64,000 nucleotides of DNA from G963422445 sp963422445 (GCA_963422445.2 OY729512.2:4774001-4838000); one strand, 5' to 3'. Numbered from the stretch's first letter, positions 9,492 through 20,008 are shown. Made by a program: numbers and translations. Notes: generated by a model from the letters alone, not told the origin.

Positions 9492-10306
9492 ATCACCTCC
9501 GGGTCACTGAAACCCACGGTACCCGCAGCGATCTCATGCAATGTTCCGTCTTCACCGTGAAGCAGCATCAGGCCCTCGGATGTCAATCCGGCAAAACGCC
9601 CATACCGTTCAACGTCATGACAACTGACCGAGGTCCTGGCTCCGAGGCCGTGTGCGCGAGCCAGCCAGCCAGTCCGGATCGGGTCGAACCCGTCATCGCT
9701 CCAGATTTCATACCAGCAGGCCAGGGCCTGCAAGTAACGAGCAAGACACCAGTTCCGCGAAACCGGTGCGGCCGCAAACCTAGCCAGGGCCGCTGCACCG
9801 TAACGGGTATCAGCCGGAGCATGCGCCACATTGATCCCGGTGCCGATGATCACCCCCTCCTGACCGGCCGGCCCCGGGCAGGACTCAAGCAGGATCCCGC
9901 TCACCTTGCAACCTGCGACCAGGACATCATTCGGCCATTTCAGGGTAACTCTGGCGCCGGCGACGACGTCAGCCGCCATCTCCGCCACGGCCAGCGCGAC
10001 AACCAGCGAGAGTTGAGCCCGGCTACTTGCCGCCGCAGCCGGGTAAACAATGGTCGAGGTGTAGAGATTGCCCGCCGGCGATACCCAATCACGGCCACGC
10101 CGACCACGCCCGGAGGTCTGGGACACCGCGCTGATCACGGTCCACGGGCGCGCAGTGCCGTTCTGGACCATGCCTCGTGCAACCTGATTGGTACTGTCGA
10201 CACTCTGACAATCGATCAGCGTCACCCGGTCAGGAAGCGCCGCTGAACGGCACATGTCTGCCTCTGCACGATCATCGAAACCGTGAAAGTCCGCCTGTCC
10301 CGGCAT
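9488..10306 (-). CDS. birA: Biotin--[acetyl-CoA-carboxylase] ligase
   Basis: Joins biotin to the carboxyl-carrier lysine of biotin-dependent carboxylases through biotinyl-AMP. In the 272 residues the biotin-AMP loop GRGRRGRDW, KWPNDVLVAG and CKVSGILLE are clear. There is no N-terminal DNA-binding domain, so it is a class I ligase without repressor function, as usual next to nuoN in alphaproteobacteria. Its start overlaps the nuoN stop (TGATG). Confidence 0.9.
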   Translation of the reverse strand: MPGQADFHGFDDRAEADMCRSAALPDRVTLIDCQSVDSTNQVARGMVQNGTARPWTVISAVSQTSGRGRRGRDWVSPAGNLYTSTIVYPAAAASSRAQLSLVVALAVAEMAADVVAGARVTLKWPNDVLVAGCKVSGILLESCPGPAGQEGVIIGTGINVAHAPADTRYGAAALARFAAAPVSRNWCLARYLQALACWYEIWSDDGFDPIRTGWLARAHGLGARTSVSCHDVERYGRFAGLTSEGLMLLHGEDGTLHEIAAGTVGFSDPEVM

Positions 10307-11766
10307 CAGCGTCCCATCAAGGCCGCAGCCGCAGCGTCGGCAACCGAAACCACCGGACTCGGAATCAGGAAAAACAACAACGTGACTGCCGTCGAAATAT
10401 ACAGGACGCAGCGGAGATCGGGCGCCATGTCGCTGTCGAGCGGTTCCTCCGCATCATCGAAATACATGATCCTGACGATCCGCAGGTAGTAGAAGGCACC
10501 AACGACGCTCGAGACAACACCAATGATTGCCAGTGTATAGAGACCGGCGTCAATCGCGGCGAGGAACACGAACCATTTGCCGAAGAAACCGGCGAGCGGC
10601 GGGATCCCGGCCATCGAAAACATGAATATCAGAAGCGCGGCCGCCATCACCGGATGTGTCCTGGAAAGGCCGGCCAGATCGTAGATCCCCTCGACAACCC
10701 GTCCCTGCTGCCGCATCGCCAGAATGCAGGCGAAGGTGCCGGCGGTCATGAACAGATAGATCGCCATATAGATCAGGACACCACTGGCACCGGCCTCGTT
10801 GCCAGCCGCAACACCAACCAGGGCATATCCCATATGCCCGATCGAGCTGTAGGCCATGAGACGTTTGATATTGGTCTGCACCAGGGCCGCGAGGGCACCC
10901 AACCCCATCGACAGGATGGAGATCACGGCAATGACCTGTTGCCACTGGTCAATCAGGTCGCCAAACGGCACGACCATGACGCGCAGAAACAGACAGACCG
11001 CAGCGATCTTGGGCGCAACGGCAAACAACGCGGTTACCGGCGTCGGCGCCCCCTCATAAACGTCGGGCGTCCACATGTGGAACGGTACAGCCGAAACCTT
11101 GAAGGCCAGCCCGGAGATCAGGAAGACCAGACCGAAGACCAGACCGACCGGCGGCACGGCGCCGTCCAATTTTGCAAAGACCTGTCCCAGTCCCGCGAAA
11201 TCCGTCGTCCCGGCAAAGCCGTAAACCAGCGAACAGCCATACAGCAGCATGCCCGAGGACAGGGCGCCGAGGACGAAATATTTCAGGCCGGCCTCGGTGG
11301 CACGGACCGTGTCGCGACGGATCGCCGCCAGCACATAAAGCGAGAGGCTTTGCAGTTCGAGCCCGACATAGAGTGCGATCAGGTCGTTCGCCGACACCAT
11401 CATCATCATGCCGACCGTGGCAAAAACGATCAGGACCGGGAACTCGAAACGCTGCGCCTGCTCACGTCGCATGTAGTCCCGCGACATCACGATCGCGAGC
11501 ACCGAACCCGACAGAATCAGGATCTTGGCAAACTGCGCGAAGGCGGATGTGGCGAACATGCCGAAGAAGGCCGGTTCGGCCGTGGTGCCACCATGCGTCA
11601 TGACCAGAACCATGGCCCCGACGAGTCCGGCGATCGCCAGCAGCGACACCAGCATCGTGGGGTCGCCCTTGCGAAACACCCCGACCATCAGCAGTGCCAT
11701 TCCGACACAGGTCAGAAAGATCTCGGCGGCCGCCGGCGCCATCACCGGGACTGTGGTCGGATCCAT
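10306..11766 (-). CDS. nuoN: NADH-quinone oxidoreductase subunit N
   Basis: Antiporter-like proton-pumping membrane subunit of complex I. The ATG at 11766 follows GGAGG at a proper distance and gives 486 residues with about 14 transmembrane helices. The family motif PFHMWTPDVYEGAPTPV is present with the following conserved Lys (APKIAAV). Last gene of the nuo operon, translationally coupled to birA. Confidence 0.95.
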   Translation of the reverse strand: MDPTTVPVMAPAAAEIFLTCVGMALLMVGVFRKGDPTMLVSLLAIAGLVGAMVLVMTHGGTTAEPAFFGMFATSAFAQFAKILILSGSVLAIVMSRDYMRREQAQRFEFPVLIVFATVGMMMMVSANDLIALYVGLELQSLSLYVLAAIRRDTVRATEAGLKYFVLGALSSGMLLYGCSLVYGFAGTTDFAGLGQVFAKLDGAVPPVGLVFGLVFLISGLAFKVSAVPFHMWTPDVYEGAPTPVTALFAVAPKIAAVCLFLRVMVVPFGDLIDQWQQVIAVISILSMGLGALAALVQTNIKRLMAYSSIGHMGYALVGVAAGNEAGASGVLIYMAIYLFMTAGTFACILAMRQQGRVVEGIYDLAGLSRTHPVMAAALLIFMFSMAGIPPLAGFFGKWFVFLAAIDAGLYTLAIIGVVSSVVGAFYYLRIVRIMYFDDAEEPLDSDMAPDLRCVLYISTAVTLLFFLIPSPVVSVADAAAAALMGR

Positions 11767-11782
11767 TGCCTGTGCCTCCGGT

Positions 11783-13297
11783 TCAGCGAGTCGCAACGGC
11801 CGCGCCGGTCTTGCCCAGCGCCAGCTCGTGATTGGCTATCAGATTGTCGACCGACACCGCCATCATGTCGAGAAACGACGCCGGATAGATCCCCATCCAG
11901 AACACCAGGATGACCAGCGGCGCAAAAACCAGGATTTCCCGCGGCGAAAGATCAAGGATACCCTTCAGATTATCCTTGTCGAGCACACCGAAGATGATCC
12001 GGCGATACAGGTAAAGCATGTAGGCAGCCCCCAGAACGACACCGGTCGCAGCCGTCGCAGCCAGCCAGGTACTGACCTCGAAAGCCCCCATCAGAACAAG
12101 AAACTCGCCAACGAAACCGCTGGTCGCCGGCAATCCGATCGAAGCCATGGTAAAGACCATGAAGACCAGCGCATAACGCGGCATCCGGTTTACCAGCCCG
12201 CCATAGGCAGAAATCTCGCGTGTATGCATCCGGTCATAGACAACCCCGACGCACAGGAACAGGGCAGCCGAGACGATGCCGTGGCTCAGCATCTGGAAGA
12301 TCGAGCCCTGTAATCCCTGCTCGTTCAACGAGAACATGCCGATGGTCACGAAACCCATATGCGCGACGGAAGAATAGGCGATCAGCTTCTTCAGATCTTC
12401 CTGCGCCAGCGCCACCAACGACGTGTAGATCACGGCAACAACGCTGATGGTGAAGACAAGCGGCGTAAACATCTCCGAGGCTTCGGGAAACATCGGAATC
12501 GAAAACCGCAGGAAACCGTAGCCGCCCATTTTCAGCAGGACTCCGGCCAGGATCACCGAGCCGGCCGTCGGCGCCTCGACATGCGCATCCGGCAACCAGG
12601 TGTGGACCGGCCACATCGGCACCTTGACCGCAAAGGACGCGAAGAAGGCGAGCCACAGCCATGGCTGGACCGCCGCTGCAAACCCGTAACTCATCAAGGT
12701 CGGAACGTCTGTTGTTCCGGCACTGAAATACATGGTCAGCATCGCAACCAGCATCAGCACCGAGCCAAGCAGGGTGTAGAGAAAGAACTTGAATGCGGCA
12801 TAGACCCGCCGCGGTCCGCCCCAGACCCCGATAATGATGAACATCGGGATCAGCACACCTTCGAAGAAAATGTAGAAGACCAGCAGGTCGAGAGCGCAGA
12901 ACATGCCAACCATCATGGTCTCGAGAACCAGAAAGGCGATCATGTATTCCCGGACCCGGATCTTGATCGCCTCCCAGCTCGACAGGATGCAGATCGGGGT
13001 CAGGAAGGTCGACAGCAACACGAAGAACAGGGAAATCCCGTCCACACCCATATGGTAGCTGATCGCCGCACTGGGGATCCATTCGACCTGCTCAACCATC
13101 TGGAATGCCGCCGTCGACGGATCGAAATTCACCCAGACCAGTAGCGAAACCAGAAAGGTCGGCACCGTCGTCCACAGCGCGATATAGCGGGCATTGCGCG
13201 CGATCGTCACCTCGTCACCCCGTGTAAACAGGATGAACACGCAGCCGACCAGCGGCAGGAAGGTCACCAGAGACAGGAGCGGCCAGTCACTCGCCAT
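11783..13297 (-). CDS. nuoM: NADH-quinone oxidoreductase subunit M
   Basis: Second antiporter-like proton-pumping subunit of complex I, 504 residues with about 14 membrane helices. Conserved features include the charged region PMWPVHTWLPDAHVEAPT followed by LLKMGGYG. It lies 4 bp after nuoL and 16 bp before nuoN, on the same transcript. Confidence 0.95.
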   Translation of the reverse strand: MASDWPLLSLVTFLPLVGCVFILFTRGDEVTIARNARYIALWTTVPTFLVSLLVWVNFDPSTAAFQMVEQVEWIPSAAISYHMGVDGISLFFVLLSTFLTPICILSSWEAIKIRVREYMIAFLVLETMMVGMFCALDLLVFYIFFEGVLIPMFIIIGVWGGPRRVYAAFKFFLYTLLGSVLMLVAMLTMYFSAGTTDVPTLMSYGFAAAVQPWLWLAFFASFAVKVPMWPVHTWLPDAHVEAPTAGSVILAGVLLKMGGYGFLRFSIPMFPEASEMFTPLVFTISVVAVIYTSLVALAQEDLKKLIAYSSVAHMGFVTIGMFSLNEQGLQGSIFQMLSHGIVSAALFLCVGVVYDRMHTREISAYGGLVNRMPRYALVFMVFTMASIGLPATSGFVGEFLVLMGAFEVSTWLAATAATGVVLGAAYMLYLYRRIIFGVLDKDNLKGILDLSPREILVFAPLVILVFWMGIYPASFLDMMAVSVDNLIANHELALGKTGAAVATR

Positions 13298-13301
13298 GAT
13301 C

Positions 13302-15233
13302 TCAGCTCCCGCCGGCCAGCAGATACCACGACACGATCGCCATCACCCCGATCATCATCGCGAAGGCATAGTGATAGACATAACCGGTCTGCAGGCGGCC
13401 CGCGCGGCCGGCAATCCGCCGGGTCAGCGCCGAGATGCCATCCGGCCCGAAACCGTCGATGACGACACCGTCTCCGCCCTTCCAGAACAGCCGGCCAAGC
13501 CGCATCGCCGGACGCGTGAATGCCCATTCATAGAATTCGTCGAAATACCATTTGTTCAACAGGAACCGGTAGATCTCGCCAAAATAGGTCACCATGACGG
13601 CTGGAATATCCGGCCTGAAAATGTAGCAGATCATAGCCGCACCGGTGCCGATGATGAACATTGCGGTCGGCAACAACACCACCCAGAGCGGCACGTGATG
13701 AGCGCCGCCAACGGTGTCATTGCCGTCGAGAATCAACAGCGCCGCCCCCCAGAACGCGTTCCGCGCGTCACCGCCGAAAAGATCATGGAAGCCCCAGCCG
13801 GCGAAAACCGCGCCAATAGCGAGAACGATCAGGGGAATCGTCATGACCCAGGGCGATTCGTGGACATGCTCCTGAACCTCCTGCGAGGCCCGGCTCTCAC
13901 CATGGAAGGTCATGAAAATCAGCCGCCAGCTGTAGAACGCCGTCATGCCGGCAGCCAGAATGCCGAGCCAGAACGCGAATCCGCCGACCCCGGTGTCGCG
14001 CGCAAAGGCCGCCTCGAGAATCAGGTCCTTGGAATAATACCCGGCCAGGAACGGGAAACCAGTCAAAGCAAGCGTTCCAACGATCATCAGCCCGTAAGTC
14101 AAGGGGATCCGCTTGCGTAGCCCACCCATCTTGCGCATATCCTGCTCGGCGGACATGGCATGAATCACCGAACCCGCACCAAGAAACAACAGCGCCTTGA
14201 AGAATGCATGCGTCAGCAAGTGGTAGATGCCAGCCGAATAGGCCGAGACACCGCAGGCAAAGAACATGTAGCCGAGTTGAGAACAGGTCGAATAGGCGAT
14301 AACCCGCTTGATGTCGTTCTGACAGAGCCCGATGGTCGCTGCGAAAAACGCCGTCGAGGCCCCGACAACGGCCACAAGTGCCAGCGTGTCAGGCGCATAT
14401 TCCATCATCGGCGACAGCCGCGCCACCAGAAACACGCCCGCGGTTACCATCGTCGCAGCATGAATGAGCGCCGAGACCGGGGTCGGGCCTTCCATCGCAT
14501 CAGGCAGCCAGGTATGCAGGCCGAGCTGGGCCGATTTGCCCATTGCGCCGATGAACAGCAATACGGTCAGCACGGTCAGCGCATCGGCACCAAACCAGAG
14601 GAAACGGATCTCTGAGCCGGCCTTGTCCGGAACCGCCTGGAAAATTTCGTCAAGGACAACAGTGTCGAACAGCAAATAGGTGCCGAAAATCCCCAGTGCG
14701 AATCCGAAGTCACCAACACGGTTGACGATGAAGGCCTTGATCGCCGCCGCATTGGCCTCGGGCTTGTGATACCAGAAACCGATCAGCAGGTAGGAGGCTA
14801 GGCCGACGCCTTCCCAGCCAAAGAACATCTGCACGAGATTGTCGGCCGTCACCAGCATCAGCATGGCGAAGGTGAACAGACTCAGATAGGCGAAAAACCG
14901 CGGATTGTGCGGGTCATGGCTCATGTAACCGATGGAGTAGATGTGCACCATGGTCGAGACCAGGGTTACCACCAGGACCATGACCGCTGTCAGGGTATCG
15001 AATTTCAGCGACCACGCCGCATCCATCGAACCCGACTGAATCCAGGTAAAAAGAACGACGATCTGCGGGTTGTGGTTGATTGCCACATCGTGGAACAGAA
15101 TCAACCCGAACACCGTCGCAAGGCCCATGGCGCCGCAGGTAACGACATGCGCGCCACGGTCGCCAAGAAAACGACCGCCGAGGCCAGCTATGATGGCGCC
15201 GAACAGCGGCAGTACGACGATGGCTGTGTACAT
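13302..15233 (-). CDS. nuoL: NADH-quinone oxidoreductase subunit L
   Basis: Distal proton-pumping subunit of complex I with the long lateral helix typical of NuoL. The 643 residues show MGKSAQLGLHTWLPDAMEGP and PVSALIHAATMVTAGVFL in the antiporter core and a hydrophilic plus amphipathic C-terminal part. It starts 7 bp after nuoK. Confidence 0.95.
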   Translation of the reverse strand: MYTAIVVLPLFGAIIAGLGGRFLGDRGAHVVTCGAMGLATVFGLILFHDVAINHNPQIVVLFTWIQSGSMDAAWSLKFDTLTAVMVLVVTLVSTMVHIYSIGYMSHDPHNPRFFAYLSLFTFAMLMLVTADNLVQMFFGWEGVGLASYLLIGFWYHKPEANAAAIKAFIVNRVGDFGFALGIFGTYLLFDTVVLDEIFQAVPDKAGSEIRFLWFGADALTVLTVLLFIGAMGKSAQLGLHTWLPDAMEGPTPVSALIHAATMVTAGVFLVARLSPMMEYAPDTLALVAVVGASTAFFAATIGLCQNDIKRVIAYSTCSQLGYMFFACGVSAYSAGIYHLLTHAFFKALLFLGAGSVIHAMSAEQDMRKMGGLRKRIPLTYGLMIVGTLALTGFPFLAGYYSKDLILEAAFARDTGVGGFAFWLGILAAGMTAFYSWRLIFMTFHGESRASQEVQEHVHESPWVMTIPLIVLAIGAVFAGWGFHDLFGGDARNAFWGAALLILDGNDTVGGAHHVPLWVVLLPTAMFIIGTGAAMICYIFRPDIPAVMVTYFGEIYRFLLNKWYFDEFYEWAFTRPAMRLGRLFWKGGDGVVIDGFGPDGISALTRRIAGRAGRLQTGYVYHYAFAMMIGVMAIVSWYLLAGGS

Positions 15234-15240
15234 CTCCGCC

Positions 15241-15552
15241 TTAGCCCTTCATCAGATTGACGTCTTCAACCGCGATCGAGCCGCGGTTGCGGAAATAGGC
15301 GACCAGAATGGCAAGCCCGATCGCTGCCTCGGCCGCCGCCACGGTCAGGACAAACAACGCGAAGACCTGCCCCATCAGGTCACCGAGAAACGCCGAAAAG
15401 GCAACCAGGTTGATGTTCACGGCGAGCAGCATGAGTTCGATCGACATGAGAATGATGATGATGTTCTTGCGATTCAGAAAGATCCCGAAAACCCCGAGGG
15501 TAAACAGGATCGCAGCCACCGTCAGATAGTGCGCGAGACCAATTTCCCACAT
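15241..15552 (-). CDS. nuoK: NADH-quinone oxidoreductase subunit K
   Basis: Small membrane subunit of complex I with three helices and the two conserved buried glutamates (IELMLLAVNIN; AAAEAAIGLAI). ATG 15552 was chosen because GGGGG lies about 6 bp before it and it begins just after the nuoJ stop; GTG 15558 is an alternative. 103 residues, normal size. Confidence 0.93.
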   Translation of the reverse strand: MWEIGLAHYLTVAAILFTLGVFGIFLNRKNIIIILMSIELMLLAVNINLVAFSAFLGDLMGQVFALFVLTVAAAEAAIGLAILVAYFRNRGSIAVEDVNLMKG

Positions 15553-15554
15553 GG

Positions 15555-16169
15555 TCACCCCCTTTTCTGCGGTGGCATGCTGACGACATGGATCGAGTCT
15601 TCCCGGGTCCGGGCGAGTTGATCGCCAATTCGCTGGCGCCGCACCCCTTCGCGGCTGCGCAACGTCAGCACGATGGCGCCAACCATCGCCACCAGCAGAA
15701 TCACGCCTGCGGCCTGAAAGAGATAGACATACCGGGTATACAGAATGGTCCCGAGCGCATGGGTGTTAGAGACCTCGGAAATCACCGGCGTCGGCGCCGC
15801 TCGCACCAGCATTGCCGAATCCGAGAGTTGCCAGGCGCCAACCACAAAAAACAGCTCAAGCACCAGCACCACGCCGATCAACGCGCCGATTGGCACATAC
15901 TGCATGAAGCCCTGGCGCAGTTCGACAAAATTGATGTCGAGCATCATGACCACGAACAGAAACAGCACCGCGACCGCGCCGACATAGACGACAACCAGGA
16001 TCATCGCGATAAACTCGGCGCCAATCAGAACAAACAATCCGGCCGAATTGAAGAAGGCAAGAATCAGAAACAACACCGAATGTACCGGGTTGCGCGACGC
16101 GACAACCATGACGCCGGCCGCAATCGCCACAAAGGCGAAAGCGTAGAATGCAAGAGCCTGAACGATCAT
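15555..16169 (-). CDS. nuoJ: NADH-quinone oxidoreductase subunit J
   Basis: Membrane subunit of complex I, five helices, including the conserved VVYVGAVAVLFLFVVMML segment (TM3, the pi-bulge helix). The start at ATG 16169 follows GGAGGGG at 3-4 bp and gives 204 residues. It lies 117 bp after nuoI. Confidence 0.93.
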   Translation of the reverse strand: MIVQALAFYAFAFVAIAAGVMVVASRNPVHSVLFLILAFFNSAGLFVLIGAEFIAMILVVVYVGAVAVLFLFVVMMLDINFVELRQGFMQYVPIGALIGVVLVLELFFVVGAWQLSDSAMLVRAAPTPVISEVSNTHALGTILYTRYVYLFQAAGVILLVAMVGAIVLTLRSREGVRRQRIGDQLARTREDSIHVVSMPPQKRG

Positions 16170-16286
16170 TCGCCCCTCCCCGGCGACCACCGGGTTGTCA
16201 TCGATAGCACCGGCTCCTGCCGGTTTCGCGTGCCGGAACAGATCAACGCAAACGCGTCCGGCCCTTGCCGGAACACCGCACGAAAT

Positions 16287-16775
16287 TCAGCGATACGGTG
16301 CATCAGCTTCCAGATTTCGGGAAATCTCGGTTTCCCACCGATCACCGTTCGCAAGAAGCTTTTCCTTGTTGTAGAACAACTCCTCACGGGTCTCGGTGGC
16401 ATATTCGAAGTTCGGTCCCTCGACAATCGCATCCACCGGGCAGGCTTCCTGGCAGAAACCGCAATAGATGCATTTTGTCATGTCGATGTCATAGCGCGTA
16501 GTCCGCCGGCTGCCATCAGCGCGCGGTTCGGCCTCGATGGTGATTGCCTGTGCCGGACAGATCGCCTCGCACAATTTGCAGGCGATGCAGCGTTCCTCAC
16601 CATTGGGATAACGGCGCAAGGCATGCTCGCCGCGAAACCGCGGGCTAATCGGCCCCTTCTCGTAAGGGTAGTTGATCGTGACCTTCGGCTTGAAAAAATA
16701 CTTCAAGGTCAGATACATGCCGGATACCAGCTCGGAGAGGAGCAGGGCCCGGGCGCCAGATTGCATAATACCCAT
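16287..16775 (-). CDS. nuoI: NADH-quinone oxidoreductase subunit I
   Basis: Ferredoxin-like peripheral subunit of complex I, 162 residues, carrying two [4Fe-4S] clusters (N6a, N6b) bound by CIACKLCEAICP and CIYCGFCQEACP. These pass electrons to the NuoB cluster. The size is as expected. Confidence 0.95.
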   Translation of the reverse strand: MGIMQSGARALLLSELVSGMYLTLKYFFKPKVTINYPYEKGPISPRFRGEHALRRYPNGEERCIACKLCEAICPAQAITIEAEPRADGSRRTTRYDIDMTKCIYCGFCQEACPVDAIVEGPNFEYATETREELFYNKEKLLANGDRWETEISRNLEADAPYR

Positions 16776-16797
16776 GATTCAGCCTCTTTCCCCGCCG

Positions 16798-17820
16798 TCA
16801 ACCCATGGCCCGCGTGGGCGCGATGTCAAACGCCACCAAGACGCCCGCCGTAATGACAACCCAGATCAATGAAAACGGCAGAAACACTTTCCACCCCAGG
16901 CGCATCAACTGATCGTAACGGTATCGCGGGAAAGTCGCTCGCACCCAGAGGAAGAAGAACAGGACGAATGCGATCTTGCCGACAAACCAGATCGGTCCGG
17001 GAATCCAGTTGAACGGCGCGATGTCGAAAATCGGCAACCAGCCTCCGAGGAACAACACCGAAATCATCCCGCTCATCAGGATCATGTTCGCATATTCGCC
17101 AAGGAAAAACAGCGCGAAGGTCATCGAGGAATACTCGACGAAATATCCGGCGACCAGTTCTGATTCGCCCTCGGGCAGATCAAACGGCGCCCGGTTGGTT
17201 TCGGCGAGCGCCGAAACGAACATGATCACGAACATCGGCAAGAGCGGAATCGCAAACCAGACCGTGCGTTGCGCCTCGACGACGTCCGACAGGTTGAGTG
17301 ACCCGACGCAGAGCAGGACAGTGATGATGACGAAGCCGATCGAAACCTCGTAGGACACCATCTGCGCGGCGGACCGCAGGGCGCCGAGAAACGCGTATTT
17401 CGAATTGCTCGCCCATCCCGCCATGATCACGCCATAGACGCCGAGCGAGGAGATCGCGAAGAGGTACAGGACACCAACATTGATGTCGGCCAGAACCATG
17501 CCCGCATCGAAGGGAATCACCGCCCAGGCGATCATTGCCAGCACAAAGGTGAGCATGGGCGCCATCACGAAAATCAGCTTGTTGGCGCCAGCCGGCAGGA
17601 TGGTCTCCTTGACCAACAGTTTGAGCCCGTCGGCCAGCGGCTGCAACAGGCCGAAGGGCCCGACAACATTCGGTCCCTTACGTAGTTGGATGCCGGCAAT
17701 CACCTTGCGTTCGAAATAGGTCAGATAGGCCACGGTGATCAGGAGAGGCACCACGACCGCAAGAATCTGGGCGACGATGATCGCCGCTGGCAGGGCATAG
17801 TCGAGCAAAAAGGCGTTCAT
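16798..17820 (-). CDS. nuoH: NADH-quinone oxidoreductase subunit H
   Basis: Membrane subunit forming part of the quinone chamber at the joint of the two arms of complex I. The signature ETNRAPFDLPEGESELVAGY is intact. About eight membrane helices in 340 residues from ATG 17820; a GTG three codons upstream is possible. The 64-bp gap from nuoG is short. Confidence 0.94.
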   Translation of the reverse strand: MNAFLLDYALPAAIIVAQILAVVVPLLITVAYLTYFERKVIAGIQLRKGPNVVGPFGLLQPLADGLKLLVKETILPAGANKLIFVMAPMLTFVLAMIAWAVIPFDAGMVLADINVGVLYLFAISSLGVYGVIMAGWASNSKYAFLGALRSAAQMVSYEVSIGFVIITVLLCVGSLNLSDVVEAQRTVWFAIPLLPMFVIMFVSALAETNRAPFDLPEGESELVAGYFVEYSSMTFALFFLGEYANMILMSGMISVLFLGGWLPIFDIAPFNWIPGPIWFVGKIAFVLFFFLWVRATFPRYRYDQLMRLGWKVFLPFSLIWVVITAGVLVAFDIAPTRAMG

Positions 17821-17884
17821 CACCCGCACCTGCCCACGCGACCGATGTCAGGCCACTGCCATCCGCCTTTCAACGGCACCACCG

Positions 17885-19966
17885 TCATTCCGCAGCCTCC
17901 ATCTGCTCCTGCCCGGTCACGAAGGACTCCGTGCAAGCCGCCATGACAGCCGAGTTCCGACTGATCGGGTCCGTCATGTAAAAATTGTCGATACGCTGGC
18001 CGAAATCCTGCTCCGACAATGCGCCGGCTTCACCAAACTCACCCCATTCAGCGACCTCAACGCGGTCGAGCGCGCCGAACCGGGGAAAAGCGCCGACCAG
18101 GATCGCCCGCAACGATTCAATCGTGTCATAGCCAAGGGTCTTGCCAAGCACTACAGACAGGGCCCGCAAGATCTTCCAGTCCTCGCGTGCGTCACCCGGC
18201 GGGAAGGAGGCCCGCAGACCAGCCTGCACCCGGCCTTCCGTATTGATATAAAGGCCATCTTTCTCGGTGTAAGCGGCGCCCGGCAAAACCACATCGGCGC
18301 GATGGGCGCCAGCGTCGCCGTGATGACCCTGGTAGATCACGAAAGCCTGCCCAAGCTTCTGCATATCGATCTCGTCGGCCCCAAGCAGATAAACCAGTTC
18401 AATGTCGCCCTTGGTCGCGCCTTCAAGAATGCCGGCGACATCGCGACCGCCCGCTCCCGGCACGAAGCCCATGTCAAGACCGGCGACCCGGGCCGCAGCA
18501 CTGTGCAGAATATTAAAGCCGTTCCAGACATCGCCACCCTCCTCACCGGCGATGATCATCCCGGTTCGTTCGGCCACCACACGGGCTTTCGCCAGCACCT
18601 GAGCCCCGTCATCACGAGCCAGGGCCGCCATGCCGAGAATCAGGATCGGCCGCTCCGCCGATTCGAGAACCGCCGCGAACGGGTGACTGCCGTCAGCCAT
18701 TTCCTGCAGCGTCGCGGTTCCGGCACCAAGGAAGTCGACCGAATAGGTCAGATCGACCGGAGTGCCAATCGTCCCGATCTTGATGTTGCCGGCAAGCCAG
18801 CGCTTGCGAATTCGTGCGTTGAGCACCGGCGCTTCCCAACGCGGATTGGTGCCGATCAACAGGATTGTATCGGCATCTTCAATCCCGGCGATGGTCGTAT
18901 TGAACAGGTAGCCGGCGCGCACCGTCGGATCAAGCCTCGCCCCATCCTGACGGCAATCGATATTGGGAGACCCGGCCGCCGCCATCAACTGCTTGAGTGC
19001 AAACATCGATTCGGCATCGCACAGGTCGCCGGCGATCGCCGCCATCGCGGTCCCGGGCAATCCGGTCATCCGTTCGGCAATCGCAGCAAACGCCTCCTGC
19101 CAGCTGGCTTCCACAAGTCGTCCATCCCGGCGCAGGAATGGCCGATCCAGCCGCTGCCGCTTCAATCCGTCGCAGGCAAAACGCGTCTTGTCGGAAATCC
19201 ATTCCTCGTTGACATCGTCATGCAGGCGCGGCAGCACACGCAGCACTTCCGAACCACGGGCGTCGACCCGGATATTGGACCCGAGCGCATCCATGACGTC
19301 GACCGTCTCGGTCTTGGTCAACTCCCATGGCCGCGAGACGAAGGCGTAAGGACGGGAGGTCAAGGCCCCGACAGGGCAGAGATCAATGATGTTGCCCGAC
19401 AATTCCGAGTTCAGCGCTTCTTCGAGATAGGTCGTGATTTCCATCGACTCACCGCGTCCCAACGCACCGAGATCATCGACACCGGCAACCTCGGTCGAGA
19501 ATCTGACGCAGCGCGTGCAATGGATGCAGCGGGTCATGATGGTCTTGATCAGCGGCCCCATGTGTTTGTCATCGACGCCGCGCTTGTTCTCGGTGTAGCG
19601 ACTGGAATGCCGGCCATAAGCCATCGCCTGGTCCTGCAGATCGCATTCGCCGCCCTGATCGCAGATCGGGCAATCAAGCGGGTGGTTGATCAGCAGGAAC
19701 TCCAAGACCCCGTGCCGGGCCTTGCGCACCATCTCGCTGTCGGTACTGATTTCCTGACCGTCCATCGCCGGCAGGGCGCAGCTCGCCTGCGGCTTTGGCG
19801 GTCCCGGCTTGACCTCGACCAGGCACATCCGGCAATTCCCGGCAATTGACAACCGCTCGTGATAGCAGAAGCGCGGAATCTCCCGGCCAGCGGCCTCGCA
19901 GGCGTGCAATACGGTCGCCCCGGCCGAAACCTCGACCGCGACCCCATCAACCGTCAGTTTCGGCAT
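17885..19966 (-). CDS. nuoG: NADH-quinone oxidoreductase subunit G
   Basis: Large iron-sulfur subunit of the NADH module. The N-terminal [2Fe-2S] domain has CYHERLSIAGNCRMCLVEV; a following segment with CPICDQGGECDLQD and CIHCTRCVRF binds [4Fe-4S] clusters. The C-terminal molybdopterin-oxidoreductase-like domain binds no molybdenum in this family. ATG 19966, preceded by GGGGGA, gives 693 residues; a TTG four codons upstream is possible. Confidence 0.93.
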   Translation of the reverse strand: MPKLTVDGVAVEVSAGATVLHACEAAGREIPRFCYHERLSIAGNCRMCLVEVKPGPPKPQASCALPAMDGQEISTDSEMVRKARHGVLEFLLINHPLDCPICDQGGECDLQDQAMAYGRHSSRYTENKRGVDDKHMGPLIKTIMTRCIHCTRCVRFSTEVAGVDDLGALGRGESMEITTYLEEALNSELSGNIIDLCPVGALTSRPYAFVSRPWELTKTETVDVMDALGSNIRVDARGSEVLRVLPRLHDDVNEEWISDKTRFACDGLKRQRLDRPFLRRDGRLVEASWQEAFAAIAERMTGLPGTAMAAIAGDLCDAESMFALKQLMAAAGSPNIDCRQDGARLDPTVRAGYLFNTTIAGIEDADTILLIGTNPRWEAPVLNARIRKRWLAGNIKIGTIGTPVDLTYSVDFLGAGTATLQEMADGSHPFAAVLESAERPILILGMAALARDDGAQVLAKARVVAERTGMIIAGEEGGDVWNGFNILHSAAARVAGLDMGFVPGAGGRDVAGILEGATKGDIELVYLLGADEIDMQKLGQAFVIYQGHHGDAGAHRADVVLPGAAYTEKDGLYINTEGRVQAGLRASFPPGDAREDWKILRALSVVLGKTLGYDTIESLRAILVGAFPRFGALDRVEVAEWGEFGEAGALSEQDFGQRIDNFYMTDPISRNSAVMAACTESFVTGQEQMEAAE

Positions 19967-20008
19967 TGCATCCCCCAAGCCATATCCAGTCCTTAGCCGC
20001 CAGGCTTC

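Noticed and set aside
10177..11913. Long plus-strand open frame of 578 codons
   Set aside because: It lies opposite nuoN and is full of Arg, His, Asp and Gln, the usual mirror of a GC-rich membrane-protein gene. No domain.
18302..19849. Plus-strand open frame of 515 codons
   Set aside because: Antisense to nuoG, with no recognisable domain or start signal.
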